DNA from: Klebsiella electrica
GTDB taxonomy: Bacteria > Pseudomonadota > Gammaproteobacteria > Enterobacterales > Enterobacteriaceae
Direction of reading: 5' to 3'
Assembly (NCBI RefSeq): GCF_006711645.1
Contig: NZ_CP041247.1
Location: 2,356,001 to 2,420,000 of the forward strand
Length of the DNA: 64,000 nt
In this document: in pieces, positions 1 through 9,664 of the stretch
Position numbering within the stretch: the stretch's first letter is position 1
Layout of the letters: each line of letters starts with the position of its first letter
The notes under the pieces: model-generated
The model's input: only the letters and a program-made list of their open reading frames with translations
What the model was told of the DNA's origin: nothing
Database searches by the model: none
Made by a program: the position numbers and the translations under genes

Positions 1-840
1 CATGGTCGCGCCGGAAAGCAGATGAATCTGCGGGGCGGCGAAGCTCTGCGGGGAAAACAGCCAGCCCAGGGTGGCGCAGAGAGTCAGGCTAAGCAGGAAG
101 CTCAGTGGAATATGCCAGCGAATAGTTTTCTGCCAGAGTAAAAACAGACCGCCGACCAGATAGGCGATGTTGACCCACTGCCAGCCAAGGCCGGCCAGTG
201 TGCCGCCGTAAATCGGGTATTGCAGAATTTCCTTCACCCCATGACCGGCATGCAGCGACGTTTTAAACGTATCCAGCGGCGTGGCCTGGCTGATGCCGTC
301 GATCCCCAGACGCAGGGCGTTCATATCGTTACCGCTGGCGGTGTGGCCGCTAAAAATAACCTGCAGAGCGTCGGTGAAGCCCGGAACGCTGGCCGCAATC
401 TCATGCGGCGGCAGCCAGGAGGTCATCTGTACCGGGAATGAGATAAGCAGTACGACATAGCCAATCATCGCCGGGTTAAACGGGTTGTGGCCCAGTCCCC
501 CGTACAGCTGCTTGGCAATAATAACGGCAAAGGCGGTACCGGCAACGACCATCCACCAGGGGGCCAGCGGCGGAATACTGATCGCCAGCAGCAGACCGGT
601 CAGCAGCGCGGAGTTATCGGCAAGCGTGGCGGCAATGTTTTGCTTGCGCAGCCTGAGGATAGCGGCTTCCGTCGCCCAGGCCGTGAGGGCGGCGAGGACG
701 AGCTGCATCACGGTTCCCCAGCCGAAAAACCAGGTCTGAACCGCGATGCCGGGTACGGCCGCGAGCAGAACCAGCAGCATAATCCGTGAGGTCTGACGCT
801 GGTTGTGGGTATAAGGAGAGCTTGCGATTCTGAAAACCAT
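1..840 (-). CDS. rsxD: RsxD, electron transport complex subunit D (partial)
   Basis: This is the N-terminal 280 residues of RsxD; the remaining roughly 70 residues lie beyond the left edge. RsxD/RnfD is an inner-membrane subunit of the Rsx (Rnf-type) complex that passes electrons towards SoxR and keeps it reduced. The start is ATG at 840, directly behind rsxC. The reading begins [19 protein letters not shown] and runs through several hydrophobic segments, as in E. coli. RnfD proteins carry FMN covalently on a threonine; here T187 (codon 280-282) lies in the motif D-G-I-S-Q-A-T, so the flavin site is intact. It belongs to the leftward rsxABCD operon. Identity is certain; only the 3' end is missing. 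Confidence 0.95.
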   Translation of the reverse strand, partial: MVFRIASSPYTHNQRQTSRIMLLVLLAAVPGIAVQTWFFGWGTVMQLVLAALTAWATEAAILRLRKQNIAATLADNSALLTGLLLAISIPPLAPWWMVVAGTAFAVIIAKQLYGGLGHNPFNPAMIGYVVLLISFPVQMTSWLPPHEIAASVPGFTDALQVIFSGHTASGNDMNALRLGIDGISQATPLDTFKTSLHAGHGVKEILQYPIYGGTLAGLGWQWVNIAYLVGGLFLLWQKTIRWHIPLSFLLSLTLCATLGWLFSPQSFAAPQIHLLSGATM

Positions 841-3225
841 TTATTCCTCGTTAACTGCCTGCCGGGATGCTTTCCTGGCCTGAACGCGGGCGATTGCTTC
901 GGCGACTGCGGCTTGGCGCGGATCGTCGTTGGTGGCTGACGGGGTCATCTCTTGCTGCTGTTCGGCCTTACGGGCCCTGGCGCGGGCGATAGCCGCCTCA
1001 ACCGCCGCTTTACGCGGGTCGACGGCTTCGGCTACGGGCTGAACGTCGGCCGGCGCGGCGGCCTGCTGTTCGGCTTTACGGGCTTTCGCGCGGGCGATAG
1101 CCGCTTCAACTGCCGCTTTACGCGGGTCGACGGCTTCGGCTACGGGCTGAACGTCGGCCGGCGCGGCAGTCTGCTGTTCGGCTTTACGGGCCTTCGCGCG
1201 GGCGATAGCCGCTTCAACTGCCGCTTTACGCGGGTCGACGGCTTCGGCTACGGGCTGAACGTCGGCTGGCGCGGCGGCCTGCTGTTCGGTTTTACGGGCT
1301 TTCGCGCGGGCGATAGCCGCTTCAACCGCCGCTTTACACGGGTCGACGGCTTCGGCTGCGGGCTGAACGTCAGCCGGCGCGGCAGTCTGCTGTTCGGCTT
1401 TACGGGCCTTCGCGCGGGCGATAGCCGCTTCAACTGCCGCTTTACGCGGGTCGACGGCTTCGGCTACGGGCTGAACGTCGGCTGGCGCGGCGGCCTGCTG
1501 TTCGGTTTTACGGGCTTTCGCACGGGCGATAGCCGCCTCAACCGCCGCTTTCCGCGGGTCGGCAGCCTCGGTGGCGGGCTGTTCCGTTTGCTGATCCTGC
1601 TGCGCCAGCTTGCGGGCGCGGGCCTCGGCTTTACGGGCTTCGCGCGCGGCGATGGCTTCACCGTTATCCGGCTTCGCTCCGGCCTGGACAACGATCGGCT
1701 GGGCGGCATCGCGTTGTTTTTCGCGAACCCGGGCCAGCGCGGCGTTAATCGCGGCGTGATCTGTTGCGCCAGGTTGAACCGCGGACTGTTTGTGGCGTTC
1801 CAGACGCGCGGCTTTATCCCGCTCCAGGCGAGCCTGGCGGGCCTCAAAGCGGGCTTTGGCCTCCGCCGCGCGCTTTTCTTCCTGACGAAGAGCCGTAATC
1901 TCAGCCTTTTCCTGACGGAAATATTGTACCAGTGGAATATTACTCGGGCAGACCCAGGCGCAGGCGCCACACTCGATGCAGTCGGCCAGGTTATGGGCGG
2001 TGGCTTTATCGTGCTGCTGACCTTTGCTGAACCAGTACAGCTGCTGCGGCAGCAGATCGGCCGGACAGGCGTCCGCGCAGGCACTACAGCGAATACAGCC
2101 TTTTTCTTCCTCGGCTTCGCCCATTTCGCTTACCGACGGCGCCAGCAGGCAGTTGGTGATTTTAACCACCGGCACGTCAAGCCACGGCAGGGTGAATCCC
2201 ATCAGCGGGCCGCCCATAATGACCATCTGTTCGGCGCTCGGGCAGAAACCGGCATCTTCCAGCAGATGGCGAACCGGTGTTCCCAGCCGCGCCCACACGT
2301 TGCCCGGACGAGTCACCGCTTCTCCCGTGAGCGTCACCACCCGCTCGGTCAGCGGCTCACCGTCGATTATCGCGCGTTTAACCGCATAGGCGGTCCCGAC
2401 GTTTTGCATCAGGACGCCAATGTCCGACGAGCGCCCGCCGTGGGGGACCTGCTTGCCGGTGAGGATCTGCGTCAGCTGCTTCGCGCCGCCGGACGGGTAC
2501 TTGGTGGGAATCACCCGCAGTTCGATACCGTGCGCATCGGCAAGGACCGCCCGCATCATCGAGATAGCCTGCGGTTTATTATCCTCAATACCGATCAGCA
2601 CCTGACGCGGCTGTAAAATGTGGGCGAGGATGCGGATGCCGGCGATAATTTGCGCGGCGCAATCCTGCATCAGGCGATCGTCGGCGGTAATATAGGGTTC
2701 GCATTCAGCGGCGTTAATAATCAGGGTTTCAATTTTATCGCCGCCGCCGCGCAATTTGCTGCCGGTCGGGAATCCCGCGCCGCCCAGTCCGGCCACGCCG
2801 AACTGATGAATACGCTCGATGAGCGCTTCGCGGGATTGGTTTGCATAATCACTCCAGCCGTCGCGCTCAATCCACCGGTCTTCGCCGTCGGCATCGATAA
2901 TGACGCTCATCTCGGCGAGGGCGGAGGGGTGCGCGGTAGAGTGCGGTGCGATGGCGCTGACGGTACCGGAGGTCGGGGCATGAACCGGTAACATTCGTCC
3001 CCAGCCGCGGGTCAGCGGCTGACCGCGCAGTACGCGATCGCCAGGCTGGACGCAGAGCTCACCCTCAGCGCCGATATGCTGTTTTAACGGGATAGCAAAC
3101 TGCTGCGGCAGGGAAACCTGGCGCAGCGGCGTACCGTTAGACTGGTTTTTCATTTCCGGCGGGTGAATACCGCCGTTGAAGTCCCAGACTTTATCTTTTC
3201 TGAAAGCGGAAAATAGCTTAAACAT
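841..3225 (-). CDS. rsxC: RsxC, electron transport complex subunit C
   Basis: RsxC is the peripheral subunit of the Rsx complex that accepts electrons from NAD(P)H through flavin and iron-sulfur centres. A flavin/NADH-binding core of the RnfC type fills about residues 1-360. Two 4Fe-4S motifs follow: C377-C380-C383-C387 and C416-C419-C422-C426. After about residue 440 comes a long charged Ala/Lys/Arg/Glu-rich tail. Inside it a 36-residue unit ([18 protein letters not shown] plus an [14 protein letters not shown] linker) repeats about six times, with a seventh degenerate copy near the C-terminus. The total of 794 residues is longer than the roughly 740 of E. coli, and the repeats explain the difference. 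It overlaps rsxB by 8 bp. Confidence 0.95.
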   Translation of the reverse strand: MFKLFSAFRKDKVWDFNGGIHPPEMKNQSNGTPLRQVSLPQQFAIPLKQHIGAEGELCVQPGDRVLRGQPLTRGWGRMLPVHAPTSGTVSAIAPHSTAHPSALAEMSVIIDADGEDRWIERDGWSDYANQSREALIERIHQFGVAGLGGAGFPTGSKLRGGGDKIETLIINAAECEPYITADDRLMQDCAAQIIAGIRILAHILQPRQVLIGIEDNKPQAISMMRAVLADAHGIELRVIPTKYPSGGAKQLTQILTGKQVPHGGRSSDIGVLMQNVGTAYAVKRAIIDGEPLTERVVTLTGEAVTRPGNVWARLGTPVRHLLEDAGFCPSAEQMVIMGGPLMGFTLPWLDVPVVKITNCLLAPSVSEMGEAEEEKGCIRCSACADACPADLLPQQLYWFSKGQQHDKATAHNLADCIECGACAWVCPSNIPLVQYFRQEKAEITALRQEEKRAAEAKARFEARQARLERDKAARLERHKQSAVQPGATDHAAINAALARVREKQRDAAQPIVVQAGAKPDNGEAIAAREARKAEARARKLAQQDQQTEQPATEAADPRKAAVEAAIARAKARKTEQQAAAPADVQPVAEAVDPRKAAVEAAIARAKARKAEQQTAAPADVQPAAEAVDPCKAAVEAAIARAKARKTEQQAAAPADVQPVAEAVDPRKAAVEAAIARAKARKAEQQTAAPADVQPVAEAVDPRKAAVEAAIARAKARKAEQQAAAPADVQPVAEAVDPRKAAVEAAIARARARKAEQQQEMTPSATNDDPRQAAVAEAIARVQARKASRQAVNEE
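961..1608 (-). repeat. 108-bp in-frame tandem repeat in rsxC
   Basis: Six copies of a 108-bp unit lie head to tail inside the rsxC tail. The marker sequence GGGCGATAGCCGC recurs at exact 108-bp steps, with the first copy near 982 and the sixth near 1522. Copies differ by a few substitutions, for example one DPCK instead of DPRK and Thr/Ala swaps in the linker. Because 108 is divisible by three, gain or loss of a unit keeps the reading frame, so copy number can vary without inactivating the gene. A weaker copy with different linker lies nearer the 3' end of the gene. Confidence 0.9.
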
Positions 3226-3796
3226 GTTGTTCCACAGGAATATTGCGTACCGGAATCGTGTGAAGGTCCCACTTCCAGTTTTCAGTGGTCGTCGCGACAG
3301 GAACCATTTCTATACATTGCGTCGGGCAGGGGGCGACGCAAAGATTACAGCCGGTACAAAGGTCGCTCATCACGGTGTGCATGGCGCGAGTTGCACCGAC
3401 AATCGCATCGACCGGGCAGGCCTGGATACACTTCGTGCACCCGATACAGTTATTTTCGTCAATGACCGCAAGCATGCGCGCAGGCTCGAGTTGTTGTTCA
3501 TCGCCATCGATAGGCTGCGGGTCAACGTTCAGCAGGGCGGCGATTTTTAGCATCACCGCTTCGCCGCCAGGGGCGCAGCGGTTGATTTTCTCACCCTGAG
3601 AGCCGACGGCCTCGGCATAAGGACGACAGCCGGGGTAGCCGCACTGTCCACACTGACTCTGCGGAAGAAGCTCATCGACTTTTTCAACGACGGGATCATC
3701 TTCCACTTCAAACCGACGGGAGGCGTATCCCAGAATCACGCCAAAAATGAGCCCCAGCAGGCTAATGGCGATCACGGCTATCCAGACTGCACTCAT
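3218..3796 (-). CDS. rsxB: RsxB, electron transport complex subunit B
   Basis: RsxB is the iron-sulfur subunit of the Rsx complex, anchored in the inner membrane by one N-terminal helix (about residues 4-24). The sequence then shows the Fe-S domain C49-C52-C57-C74 and two ferredoxin-type 4Fe-4S motifs, C117-C120-C123-C127 and C147-C150-C153-C157. The length is 192 residues, as in E. coli. Its ATG lies one base after the rsxA stop codon and its end overlaps rsxC by 8 bp, so translation of the three genes is probably coupled. No unusual features. Confidence 0.96.
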   Translation of the reverse strand: MSAVWIAVIAISLLGLIFGVILGYASRRFEVEDDPVVEKVDELLPQSQCGQCGYPGCRPYAEAVGSQGEKINRCAPGGEAVMLKIAALLNVDPQPIDGDEQQLEPARMLAVIDENNCIGCTKCIQACPVDAIVGATRAMHTVMSDLCTGCNLCVAPCPTQCIEMVPVATTTENWKWDLHTIPVRNIPVEQHV

Positions 3797-3797
3797 A

Positions 3798-4379
3798 TTA
3801 CAACTTCACCAAACCACTAAAGCCCATAAATGCCAGAGACATTAAACCCGCAGTCACCAGGGCAATGGCATTACCGCGAAACGGCGCAGGTACATCTGCG
3901 ACCACCAGACGTTCGCGAATAGAGGCGAACAGAACCATCACCAGTGAGAAACCGACCGCAGCGGCAAAGCCGTAGAGCGCGGACTGTAAGAAATTATGCC
4001 CGAGGTTTATATTCAACAACGCGACGCCGAGCACGGCACAGTTGGTGGTGATCAGCGGTAAGAAAATACCCAGCAGTCGATACAGGGCGGGGCTGGTTTT
4101 ACGCACCACCATCTCGGTAAACTGTACCACCACCGCGATAACCAGAATAAAAGCCAGCGTACGCAGATAGATAAGGTTCAGCGGGATAAGAATCCAGGTA
4201 TCAATCAGCCAGGCGCAAATCGAGGCCAGGGTCATCACAAACGTGGTGGCCAGCCCCATCCCCATTGCGGTTTCCAGTTTTTTGGAAACCCCCATAAACG
4301 GGCACAGTCCAAGAAACTTCACCAGCACGAAGTTGTTCACAAGGACAGTACCAATAAAGAGCAGTAAATAATCAGCCAT
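3798..4379 (-). CDS. rsxA: RsxA, electron transport complex subunit A
   Basis: RsxA is an integral inner-membrane subunit (six predicted hydrophobic helices) of the Rsx electron-transfer complex. The start at 4379 ([16 protein letters not shown]) gives 193 residues, the E. coli length; an upstream in-frame start would add 20 residues that family members lack. Conserved cysteines are seen in GLCPFMG near residue 25 and in TTNCAVLG around residue 113. It is the first rsx gene, 80 bp after ydgK, with rsxB one base downstream. Confidence 0.96.
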   Translation of the reverse strand: MADYLLLFIGTVLVNNFVLVKFLGLCPFMGVSKKLETAMGMGLATTFVMTLASICAWLIDTWILIPLNLIYLRTLAFILVIAVVVQFTEMVVRKTSPALYRLLGIFLPLITTNCAVLGVALLNINLGHNFLQSALYGFAAAVGFSLVMVLFASIRERLVVADVPAPFRGNAIALVTAGLMSLAFMGFSGLVKL

Positions 4380-4458
4380 CAACTCGACCTGAAAACAGAA
4401 AAAGCCGCCTATTATCGAATAAATCGATACCGGCGACAACAGGTTAACTGTGGGGTTA

Positions 4459-4899
4459 TTACGAATTCACGAAGGTTCGCTTAACCCGTGCGGAACGTTT
4501 GAAATAGGGGACGAACAGCGCCGCGGCGAGCAGCGGAAACAGCAGTTGACGCAGGGCCATCGCGTCTGAAATCGGTGAAAAAGCAAAGGCCTTTATCGCC
4601 AGCAGCAGAGAGATGAGTAGCCAGATAATATAGTGCTTCGCTACGATGCTCCGCCGTTTGAAAAAAGCAATAGTCAGCCACAGGGTGTAGTACCACATGG
4701 CGAGGGCAAACAGCAACGACCCCACCCAAAGCAGGAGGTGCCCTGTGCTCATCTCCGCCAGCAGGGCGTAGGTCCGGGAGGCCATCAGCGCATTAGCGAA
4801 TATCAACAGCGACAACGACGTGCTCAGTAGTGCAACCAGTAGCCATGCCAGCGGTGCCAGCAGCCACCCGCCGATACGTTCTGCAGAGTGAGAAGACAT
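4459..4899 (-). CDS. ydgK: YdgK, DUF2569 inner-membrane protein
   Basis: This is a small membrane protein of unknown function that precedes the rsx genes, as in E. coli. The sequence shows about four hydrophobic segments and the conserved start [20 protein letters not shown]. The ATG at 4899 is preferred (146 residues) because GGGAGA lies six bases upstream; a TTG further out would extend it by six residues. It ends 80 bp before rsxA and could be co-transcribed with the complex. Confidence 0.88.
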   Translation of the reverse strand: MSSHSAERIGGWLLAPLAWLLVALLSTSLSLLIFANALMASRTYALLAEMSTGHLLLWVGSLLFALAMWYYTLWLTIAFFKRRSIVAKHYIIWLLISLLLAIKAFAFSPISDAMALRQLLFPLLAAALFVPYFKRSARVKRTFVNS

Positions 4900-4967
4900 G
4901 ATTTCTCCCGGATTCAATCAAGATGAAGAGCGGGAGTATAAGCAACTGGCATGGTTGAGAACAGTGT

Positions 4968-5183
4968 TTATTGCACGTAACGCCAGACGGACTTCGGCAC
5001 CTGGCCGATATCGAACAATTTGCCGCCGGAAACCAGTTCTGCCCGACGGTGGTCGGCGGCGCGATACATGTTGACGATTTCTGCTGTGTCGGTCAGAGAA
5101 TAGTTAAGATGGTCAAAAAGTTTTTCAAGACTTTCAAGCGAACTGATTTTACGAAATTTTAATAAGTAGTCCTGGACGGTCAT
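4968..5183 (-). CDS. cnu: Cnu (YdgT), Hha-family nucleoid co-regulator
   Basis: Cnu/YdgT is a 71-residue Hha paralogue that binds H-NS and StpA and adjusts silencing of AT-rich and horizontally acquired genes. It was also described as an oriC-binding protein in E. coli. The translation [22 protein letters not shown] through [10 protein letters not shown] matches the family end to end. The start at 5183 gives exactly 71 residues and has GGAAA upstream; the longer reading frame adds 24 residues absent from homologues. It lies upstream of ydgK on the same strand. Confidence 0.95.
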   Translation of the reverse strand: MTVQDYLLKFRKISSLESLEKLFDHLNYSLTDTAEIVNMYRAADHRRAELVSGGKLFDIGQVPKSVWRYVQ

Positions 5184-5370
5184 TTGCGTTTCCATTTTAT
5201 AATCGGAATAAACAAGTCGAATATTACCAACTGTTAGTAAACCAGCTTTCAACAAACAGTGCCTTCTTAACGGGCCTGATGAAATTATTTAGGTTGTAAA
5301 TACTAAAGACAAGAACTGATTTCGTTCCTGGGGTAGTCAAAAGATATTTAGGAATATTCTATCGCTAAGT

Positions 5371-5390
5371 CAGGCGCCGGGCGGCGCCTG
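5371..5390 (-). terminator. Hairpin after the beta-glucosidase gene
   Basis: A perfect 8-bp stem CAGGCGCC/GGCGCCTG with a four-base loop lies 10 bp past the stop codon of the GH1 gene. There is no clear T-run on the minus strand, so it is at best a weak terminator or an mRNA-end stabiliser. Confidence 0.4.
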
Positions 5391-5400
5391 GGAGAGAAGA

Positions 5401-6771
5401 TTAACGCTGTTTGCCTCGGCTGGCAATAACGTTTTGATACCAAAAAAAACTCTTTTTACGTTTACGGGCGAGCCCTTGCTGATGATCGACATACACAAAA
5501 CCATATTGTTTTTGGTAGCCGTTCAGCCAGCTCAGGAGGTCAATAAAGGACCAGGGATAATAACCGCGGACATCGGCGCCAGCCTCGATGGCTTTTTCCA
5601 CGGCATTAATATGGCTGCTAAGATAGTCGATGCGCGGATCGTCGACGATTTCGCCATCAATAATCGGATCTTTGGCACCCAGACCATTTTCGGTGATGTA
5701 AACAGGAATATCGCCGTAGCGTTCTTTGATCATCATAATGCCGTCGGTTAACCCCTGCGGCCAAATCTCCCAGCCCCATTCGGTATAGGTGCTCTGCGGG
5801 TTACGCACGAAATAAAACAGACCTTTGACGCCCGGTTCGCCGGCGCTGAGTCCCTCCTGAGGGCGGGCGGAGACGGTTTCGCGGCGATAATAGTTAAGGC
5901 CAATAAAATCGCAGCGGTTGTCACGCAGCAGCGCGTCATCACCGGGCGCAAACTGCGGGACACCCCACAGCGCCTGGGCCTGCTGCAAAAGCGACTGCGG
6001 ATAATGGCCTTTTAACACCGGATCGTACAGCCAGTGCGTGTGAATGGCGTCCGCCATGTCGGTGGCCGCTCGATCTTCGGGGCTGTCGGTGAGCGGTGTA
6101 TGCGGCTGCAATACGTTGACGAAACCAATCTCGCCATGAATACCACTTTCACGAAACTGTTTAACCGCCATCGCGTGAGCAATAAAGACGTGGTGGCAGG
6201 CCTGGATGGCGCGCGCCGGATCGCGCACCGCCGGCGGATGGCAGCCATTAATATAACCGTGTCCGATAAACACGATGGTTTCATTGAAGGTTGCCCATAG
6301 CTTCACCCGGGAACCGTAGCGCTCGTAACACAGGCGGGCATAGTCGGCGAACGCCTCGGCGGTGCTTCGCGCTTCCCAGCCCCCTTCATCCTGTAACGCC
6401 TGCGGCAGATCCCAGTGATAGAGCGTAATCATCGGCTCGATATTGTGGGCCAGCAGCGCGTCGATCAAATCGCTATAAAACTGAATGCCTGCTTCGTTAA
6501 TGTCGCCACGCCCCTGGGGCAACAGCCGGGGCCAGGAGATTGAGAAGCGGTAGCTTTGCAGGCCCATTTCGGCCATCAGGGCAACATCTTCGCGAAAACG
6601 ATGATAGTGATCGACGGCGACGTCACCATGGGTGTTTTCGAATGTTGCACCGGGCTGGTGGGCGTAAATATCCCAGATTGACGGGCCTTTGCCGTCGGCA
6701 TCGTGACCGCCTTCAACCTGATAGGCTGCGGTGGCGGCGCCCCAAAGAAAATGTTGCGGAAATGCGGCCAT
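5401..6771 (-). CDS. GH1 6-phospho-beta-glucosidase
   Basis: This cytoplasmic glycoside hydrolase family 1 enzyme is expected to cleave phosphorylated aryl- or disaccharide beta-glucosides delivered by a PTS permease. Visible features are the N-terminal FLWGAATAAYQVEGG signature, the acid/base Glu164 in TFNE and the nucleophile Glu361 in ITENG. Near residues 414-423 the S..N...K.Y pattern before GFVYVD is typical of phospho-glucoside enzymes. The start at 6771 (456 residues) is chosen from AAGGAG upstream and alignment; the longer frame adds 33 unrelated residues. No PTS permease or regulator is adjacent. E. coli K-12 lacks a gene at this spot between cnu and blr, so it is probably an insertion. 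Exact sugar specificity is unknown. Confidence 0.9.
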   Translation of the reverse strand: MAAFPQHFLWGAATAAYQVEGGHDADGKGPSIWDIYAHQPGATFENTHGDVAVDHYHRFREDVALMAEMGLQSYRFSISWPRLLPQGRGDINEAGIQFYSDLIDALLAHNIEPMITLYHWDLPQALQDEGGWEARSTAEAFADYARLCYERYGSRVKLWATFNETIVFIGHGYINGCHPPAVRDPARAIQACHHVFIAHAMAVKQFRESGIHGEIGFVNVLQPHTPLTDSPEDRAATDMADAIHTHWLYDPVLKGHYPQSLLQQAQALWGVPQFAPGDDALLRDNRCDFIGLNYYRRETVSARPQEGLSAGEPGVKGLFYFVRNPQSTYTEWGWEIWPQGLTDGIMMIKERYGDIPVYITENGLGAKDPIIDGEIVDDPRIDYLSSHINAVEKAIEAGADVRGYYPWSFIDLLSWLNGYQKQYGFVYVDHQQGLARKRKKSFFWYQNVIASRGKQR

Positions 6772-6814
6772 GAAAAACTCCTTATCGAATGATAAAGAGA
6801 GTGTAGTGAATGCG

Positions 6815-6861
6815 TTCGCAAGTGTGCAACCGGTTTCTGAAACCGGTTGCACACTTGCGAA
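6815..6861. promoter_or_regulatory. 47-bp perfect inverted repeat, putative double LacI-family operator
   Basis: Two perfect 23-base arms flank a single base, centred at 6838 and 44 bp before the GH1 start codon. Each arm holds its own palindromic core AACCGGTT (6828-6835 and 6841-6848), the kind of core recognised by LacI/GalR-type sugar repressors such as AscG. The structure could therefore be two adjacent operators or a cruciform/hairpin. It also lies past the end of blr and could stop transcription arriving from there, but no T-run follows. Confidence 0.6.
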
Positions 6862-6897
6862 GTGGGTCACTGTTTAGCGTCAGCAGAGGCTGACGGG

Positions 6898-7047
6898 CTA
6901 ATGGGGCAGGCTGGCCGTTTGTACAACATTCTCTGAAGGCGGAGACTGGTAGTTATCAATGTGATGAGCGATAACCAAAAGCAGGGCTGAAACGCCGAAT
7001 ACTACCCAGCCGATAAGTTCTACAATTCTGTTAAAAACGTTTGCCAT
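6898..7047 (-). CDS. blr: Blr, small inner-membrane divisome-associated protein
   Basis: Blr is a one-helix membrane protein of about 41 residues in E. coli, linked to intrinsic beta-lactam tolerance and found at the division site. The reading NRIVELIGWVVFGVSALLLVIAHHIDNYQ matches, with one membrane span. The start at 7047 (49 residues) has AGGA five bases upstream; no start codon exists at the position used in E. coli, so the protein carries a few extra N-terminal residues and a slightly longer C-terminal tail. Confidence 0.85.
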   Translation of the reverse strand: MANVFNRIVELIGWVVFGVSALLLVIAHHIDNYQSPPSENVVQTASLPH

Positions 7048-7235
7048 AATCCTGAAATTGAAAGTTAAAACAGAGGTAAATGTTACTAAATGGTGAGAGT
7101 AAAGCAAGGGATAGCAGAATAGTATTGTAACGATTGTCGTCAAGATGACCGCTGATAAGCATTAGAAAAGCTAATAAATTAATTGAGGTTTATAGTTAGC
7201 AAAGGGCAGAGATTGTTGAATGAGAGGGCTGCAAG

Positions 7236-8276
7236 ATGAGTGACACTATCCGGGTAGGAATGATTGGCTACGGGTATGCGAGTAAAACGTTCCATGCGCC
7301 GTTAATCAGCGGTACACCGGGAATGACGCTGGTCGCGGTCTCCAGTAGCGATGAAAGAAAAGTGCAGGTCGACTGGCCCATGGTGAGCGTGGTCGCCGAT
7401 CCCACGGGCTTACTGAGCAACCCTGATATTGATTTGATCGTCATTGCGACGCCAAATGATAGCCATTTCCCGCTGGCGAAAGCGGCGCTGGAAGCGGGCA
7501 AACATGTTGTGGTGGATAAACCTTTTACCGTGACACTGTCACAGGCCAGAAGGCTGGAGGCCGCTGCCCGGCGCTGCGGCAGACTGCTTTCCGTATTTCA
7601 TAACCGCCGCTGGGATAGCGACTTTCTGACGCTTAAATCGCTGATTAACGAAGGGCTGCTGGGCGAGGTGTGCTACTTTGAATCGCACTTCGATCGCTAT
7701 CGTCCGGAGGTTCGTCACCGCTGGCGCGAACAGGGCGGTCCGGGAAGCGGAATCTGGTACGATCTGGGGCCGCATCTTCTTGATCAGGCCGTCAATTTGT
7801 TTGGCCTGCCGGTCAGTATTACCGTTGATCTGGCGCAGTTGCGTCCTGGCGCGCAGGCTACCGACTATTTTCATGCCGTGCTGACTTACCCCCTGCGCCG
7901 GGTGGTGCTACACGGTACGCTGCTGGCGGCGGCAGAAACCGCGCGATATATCGTCCACGGTTCCCGGGCAAGCTATGTCAAATATGGACTGGATCCGCAG
8001 GAGGAGCGGCTGAAGAATGGCGAGCGCTTGCCGCAGGAAGACTGGGGATACGATATGCGTGACGGAGTGCTGACGCGGGTTGAAGGGGACGCGCGCGCGA
8101 CGGAAAACTGGCTGACTGTACCGGGTAACTACCCGGCTTACTATGCTGCCATTCGCGACACCCTGAACGGCAGCGGCGAAAATCCAGTGCCTGCCAGCCA
8201 GGCGATTCAGATTATGGAGTTGATTGAACTCGGTCTGGAGTCGGCGAAACATCGCGCGACCTTGAGTCTTATCTAA
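7236..8276 (+). CDS. ydgJ: YdgJ, Gfo/Idh/MocA-family oxidoreductase
   Basis: This is a predicted NAD(P)-dependent sugar or polyol dehydrogenase of the Gfo/Idh/MocA family. The substrate is not established. The Rossmann motif GYGYASKTFHAP is at residues 11-22, and the (E/D)KP motif appears as VVVDKPFTV near residue 92. The C-terminal domain contains GGPGSGIWYDLGPHLLDQ. The length of 346 residues matches E. coli YdgJ. It is divergent from blr and convergent with add. Confidence 0.92.
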   Translation: MSDTIRVGMIGYGYASKTFHAPLISGTPGMTLVAVSSSDERKVQVDWPMVSVVADPTGLLSNPDIDLIVIATPNDSHFPLAKAALEAGKHVVVDKPFTVTLSQARRLEAAARRCGRLLSVFHNRRWDSDFLTLKSLINEGLLGEVCYFESHFDRYRPEVRHRWREQGGPGSGIWYDLGPHLLDQAVNLFGLPVSITVDLAQLRPGAQATDYFHAVLTYPLRRVVLHGTLLAAAETARYIVHGSRASYVKYGLDPQEERLKNGERLPQEDWGYDMRDGVLTRVEGDARATENWLTVPGNYPAYYAAIRDTLNGSGENPVPASQAIQIMELIELGLESAKHRATLSLI

Positions 8277-8283
8277 AGCCTTT

Positions 8284-8306
8284 GCCCGGTAGCAAGGCCG
8301 CCGGGC
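8284..8306. terminator. REP-like hairpin between ydgJ and add
   Basis: GCCCGG at 8284-8289 pairs with CCGGGC at 8301-8306 in the 36-bp gap between two converging genes. The sequence resembles a single REP element. There is no T-run, so its role as terminator is a guess from position. Confidence 0.4.
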
Positions 8307-8312
8307 TGAGGG

Positions 8313-9314
8313 TCAGGCCTGCTGAACGCGCTGAATCAGCGCCGCTTTTTCCTGATTGCTGAGAAACGCGAGTTCGAGGCCATTGATTTGCGCCTGGCGA
8401 ATCTGTTCGCGACTCAGGCCGGCTGCCGGTGCGGCAACGGTATATTCGTGAATGATGTCGATACCTTGTACCGCCGGGTCGTCAGTATTAATGGATGCCA
8501 GAACACCGTGTTCAAGGAACGTTTTGAGCGGATGTTCAGCCAGCGATGCTACGGTGCTGGTCTGGATATTGGAGGTCAGGCAGGACTCAATGCCGATCCG
8601 CTGCTGCGCAAGGTAATCCATCAGTGCCGGATCCTGAACCGCTTTTACGCCATGGCCGATACGCTCAGCTCCCAGCTCCCGGATAGCCTGCCAGATGCTC
8701 TGTGCACCGGCCGCTTCGCCAGCGTGCACGGTAATACGCCAGCCGGCATCGCGCGCGCGCGTAAAATGTTGCATAAACAGATTGCCCGGGAAGCCGAGCT
8801 CATCACCCGCCAGATCCAGCGCGGTAATCCCGTCGCGGTGGGCAAGCAGCGCGTCCAGTTCCTGCTGGCAGGCCGCTTCGCCAAACGTGCGGCTCAAAAT
8901 GCCGATCAGGCGCGTTTCGACGTTAAAATCGCGGCTGCCTTCACGCACCCCGGCAATCACCGCCTCAACCACGCCGTCGACCGGTAGCTGGTGGGTCATT
9001 GCCATATAACGCGGCGAAAAACGCAGTTCAACGTAATGCAGACCATTGCGCGCTGCATCCTCGACGTTTTCATAAGCCACGCGGCGACAGGCTTCCAGCG
9101 AGGCGAGAACTTTTACCCCCCAGTCCAGTTTAGCGAGGAAGCTGACCAGATCGGGTTCATTACTGGTGACCTGTACATGCGGGATCAGCGCGTCGAGCGA
9201 AGTGGCAGGAAGGGGGATATTGAACTGGCGGCCAAGATCGAGAATGGTTTGGGCACGGATATTGCCGTCAAGGTGGCGGTGAATGTCGGTTAATGGCAAA
9301 GTTAAATCAATCAT
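8313..9314 (-). CDS. add: Adenosine deaminase
   Basis: Add converts adenosine and deoxyadenosine to inosine and deoxyinosine in purine salvage, in the cytoplasm. Zinc ligands are visible in HRHLD (H12, H14 from the chosen start) and in HAGEAAG around residue 197. The catalytic NTDDP motif is near residue 277. The start at 9314 ([18 protein letters not shown]) gives 333 residues as in E. coli; a second ATG four codons upstream cannot be excluded and has no better ribosome site. Confidence 0.95.
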   Translation of the reverse strand: MIDLTLPLTDIHRHLDGNIRAQTILDLGRQFNIPLPATSLDALIPHVQVTSNEPDLVSFLAKLDWGVKVLASLEACRRVAYENVEDAARNGLHYVELRFSPRYMAMTHQLPVDGVVEAVIAGVREGSRDFNVETRLIGILSRTFGEAACQQELDALLAHRDGITALDLAGDELGFPGNLFMQHFTRARDAGWRITVHAGEAAGAQSIWQAIRELGAERIGHGVKAVQDPALMDYLAQQRIGIESCLTSNIQTSTVASLAEHPLKTFLEHGVLASINTDDPAVQGIDIIHEYTVAAPAAGLSREQIRQAQINGLELAFLSNQEKAALIQRVQQA

Positions 9315-9664
9315 GGTCGCACTCATTTTTTAGTTAAAGTGCACGTCATTATACAACATGCCTGTAACTATTTGAAGGTATTGAAAAATCCAGTCAATAC
9401 AAACATCTGGCAGCATTCGCGTCATTTTTTATACCGCAGAGCGAGCGCCTTCCGGTCTTTTTCACTATCCATTTAGAATAAACGCATAGACTATTTTCGC
9501 GTTTTCATCCCCTTTTGCGAGATAATGAAGGACGGGGTAGCCCCGGCTGACAAGGCCTGCATGCATAAGTCTGGCGGGACTGGCAGGGCATCTCTCCAGA
9601 GCCTGACAAAGCAGCAAGAAAAAGATAAAATTTCTCTGCTCTTTAATGGAATGAGGGAAACGAC
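9315..9664. other. 350-bp intergenic region, no gene seen
   Basis: This is the divergent region between add and the Ivy-like gene. It must hold promoters for both. GC-rich short repeats such as GGGGTAGCCCC near 9535-9545 lie in the presumed leader of the Ivy-like gene. No open frame or known RNA motif was recognised. Confidence 0.5.

Noticed and set aside
952..2616. 554-codon open frame on the plus strand opposite rsxC
   Set aside because: It is antisense to a certain gene and stays open only because the GC-rich in-frame repeats lack stops in that frame; its Gly/Arg/Phe-rich repeats are mirror images of the RsxC tail.
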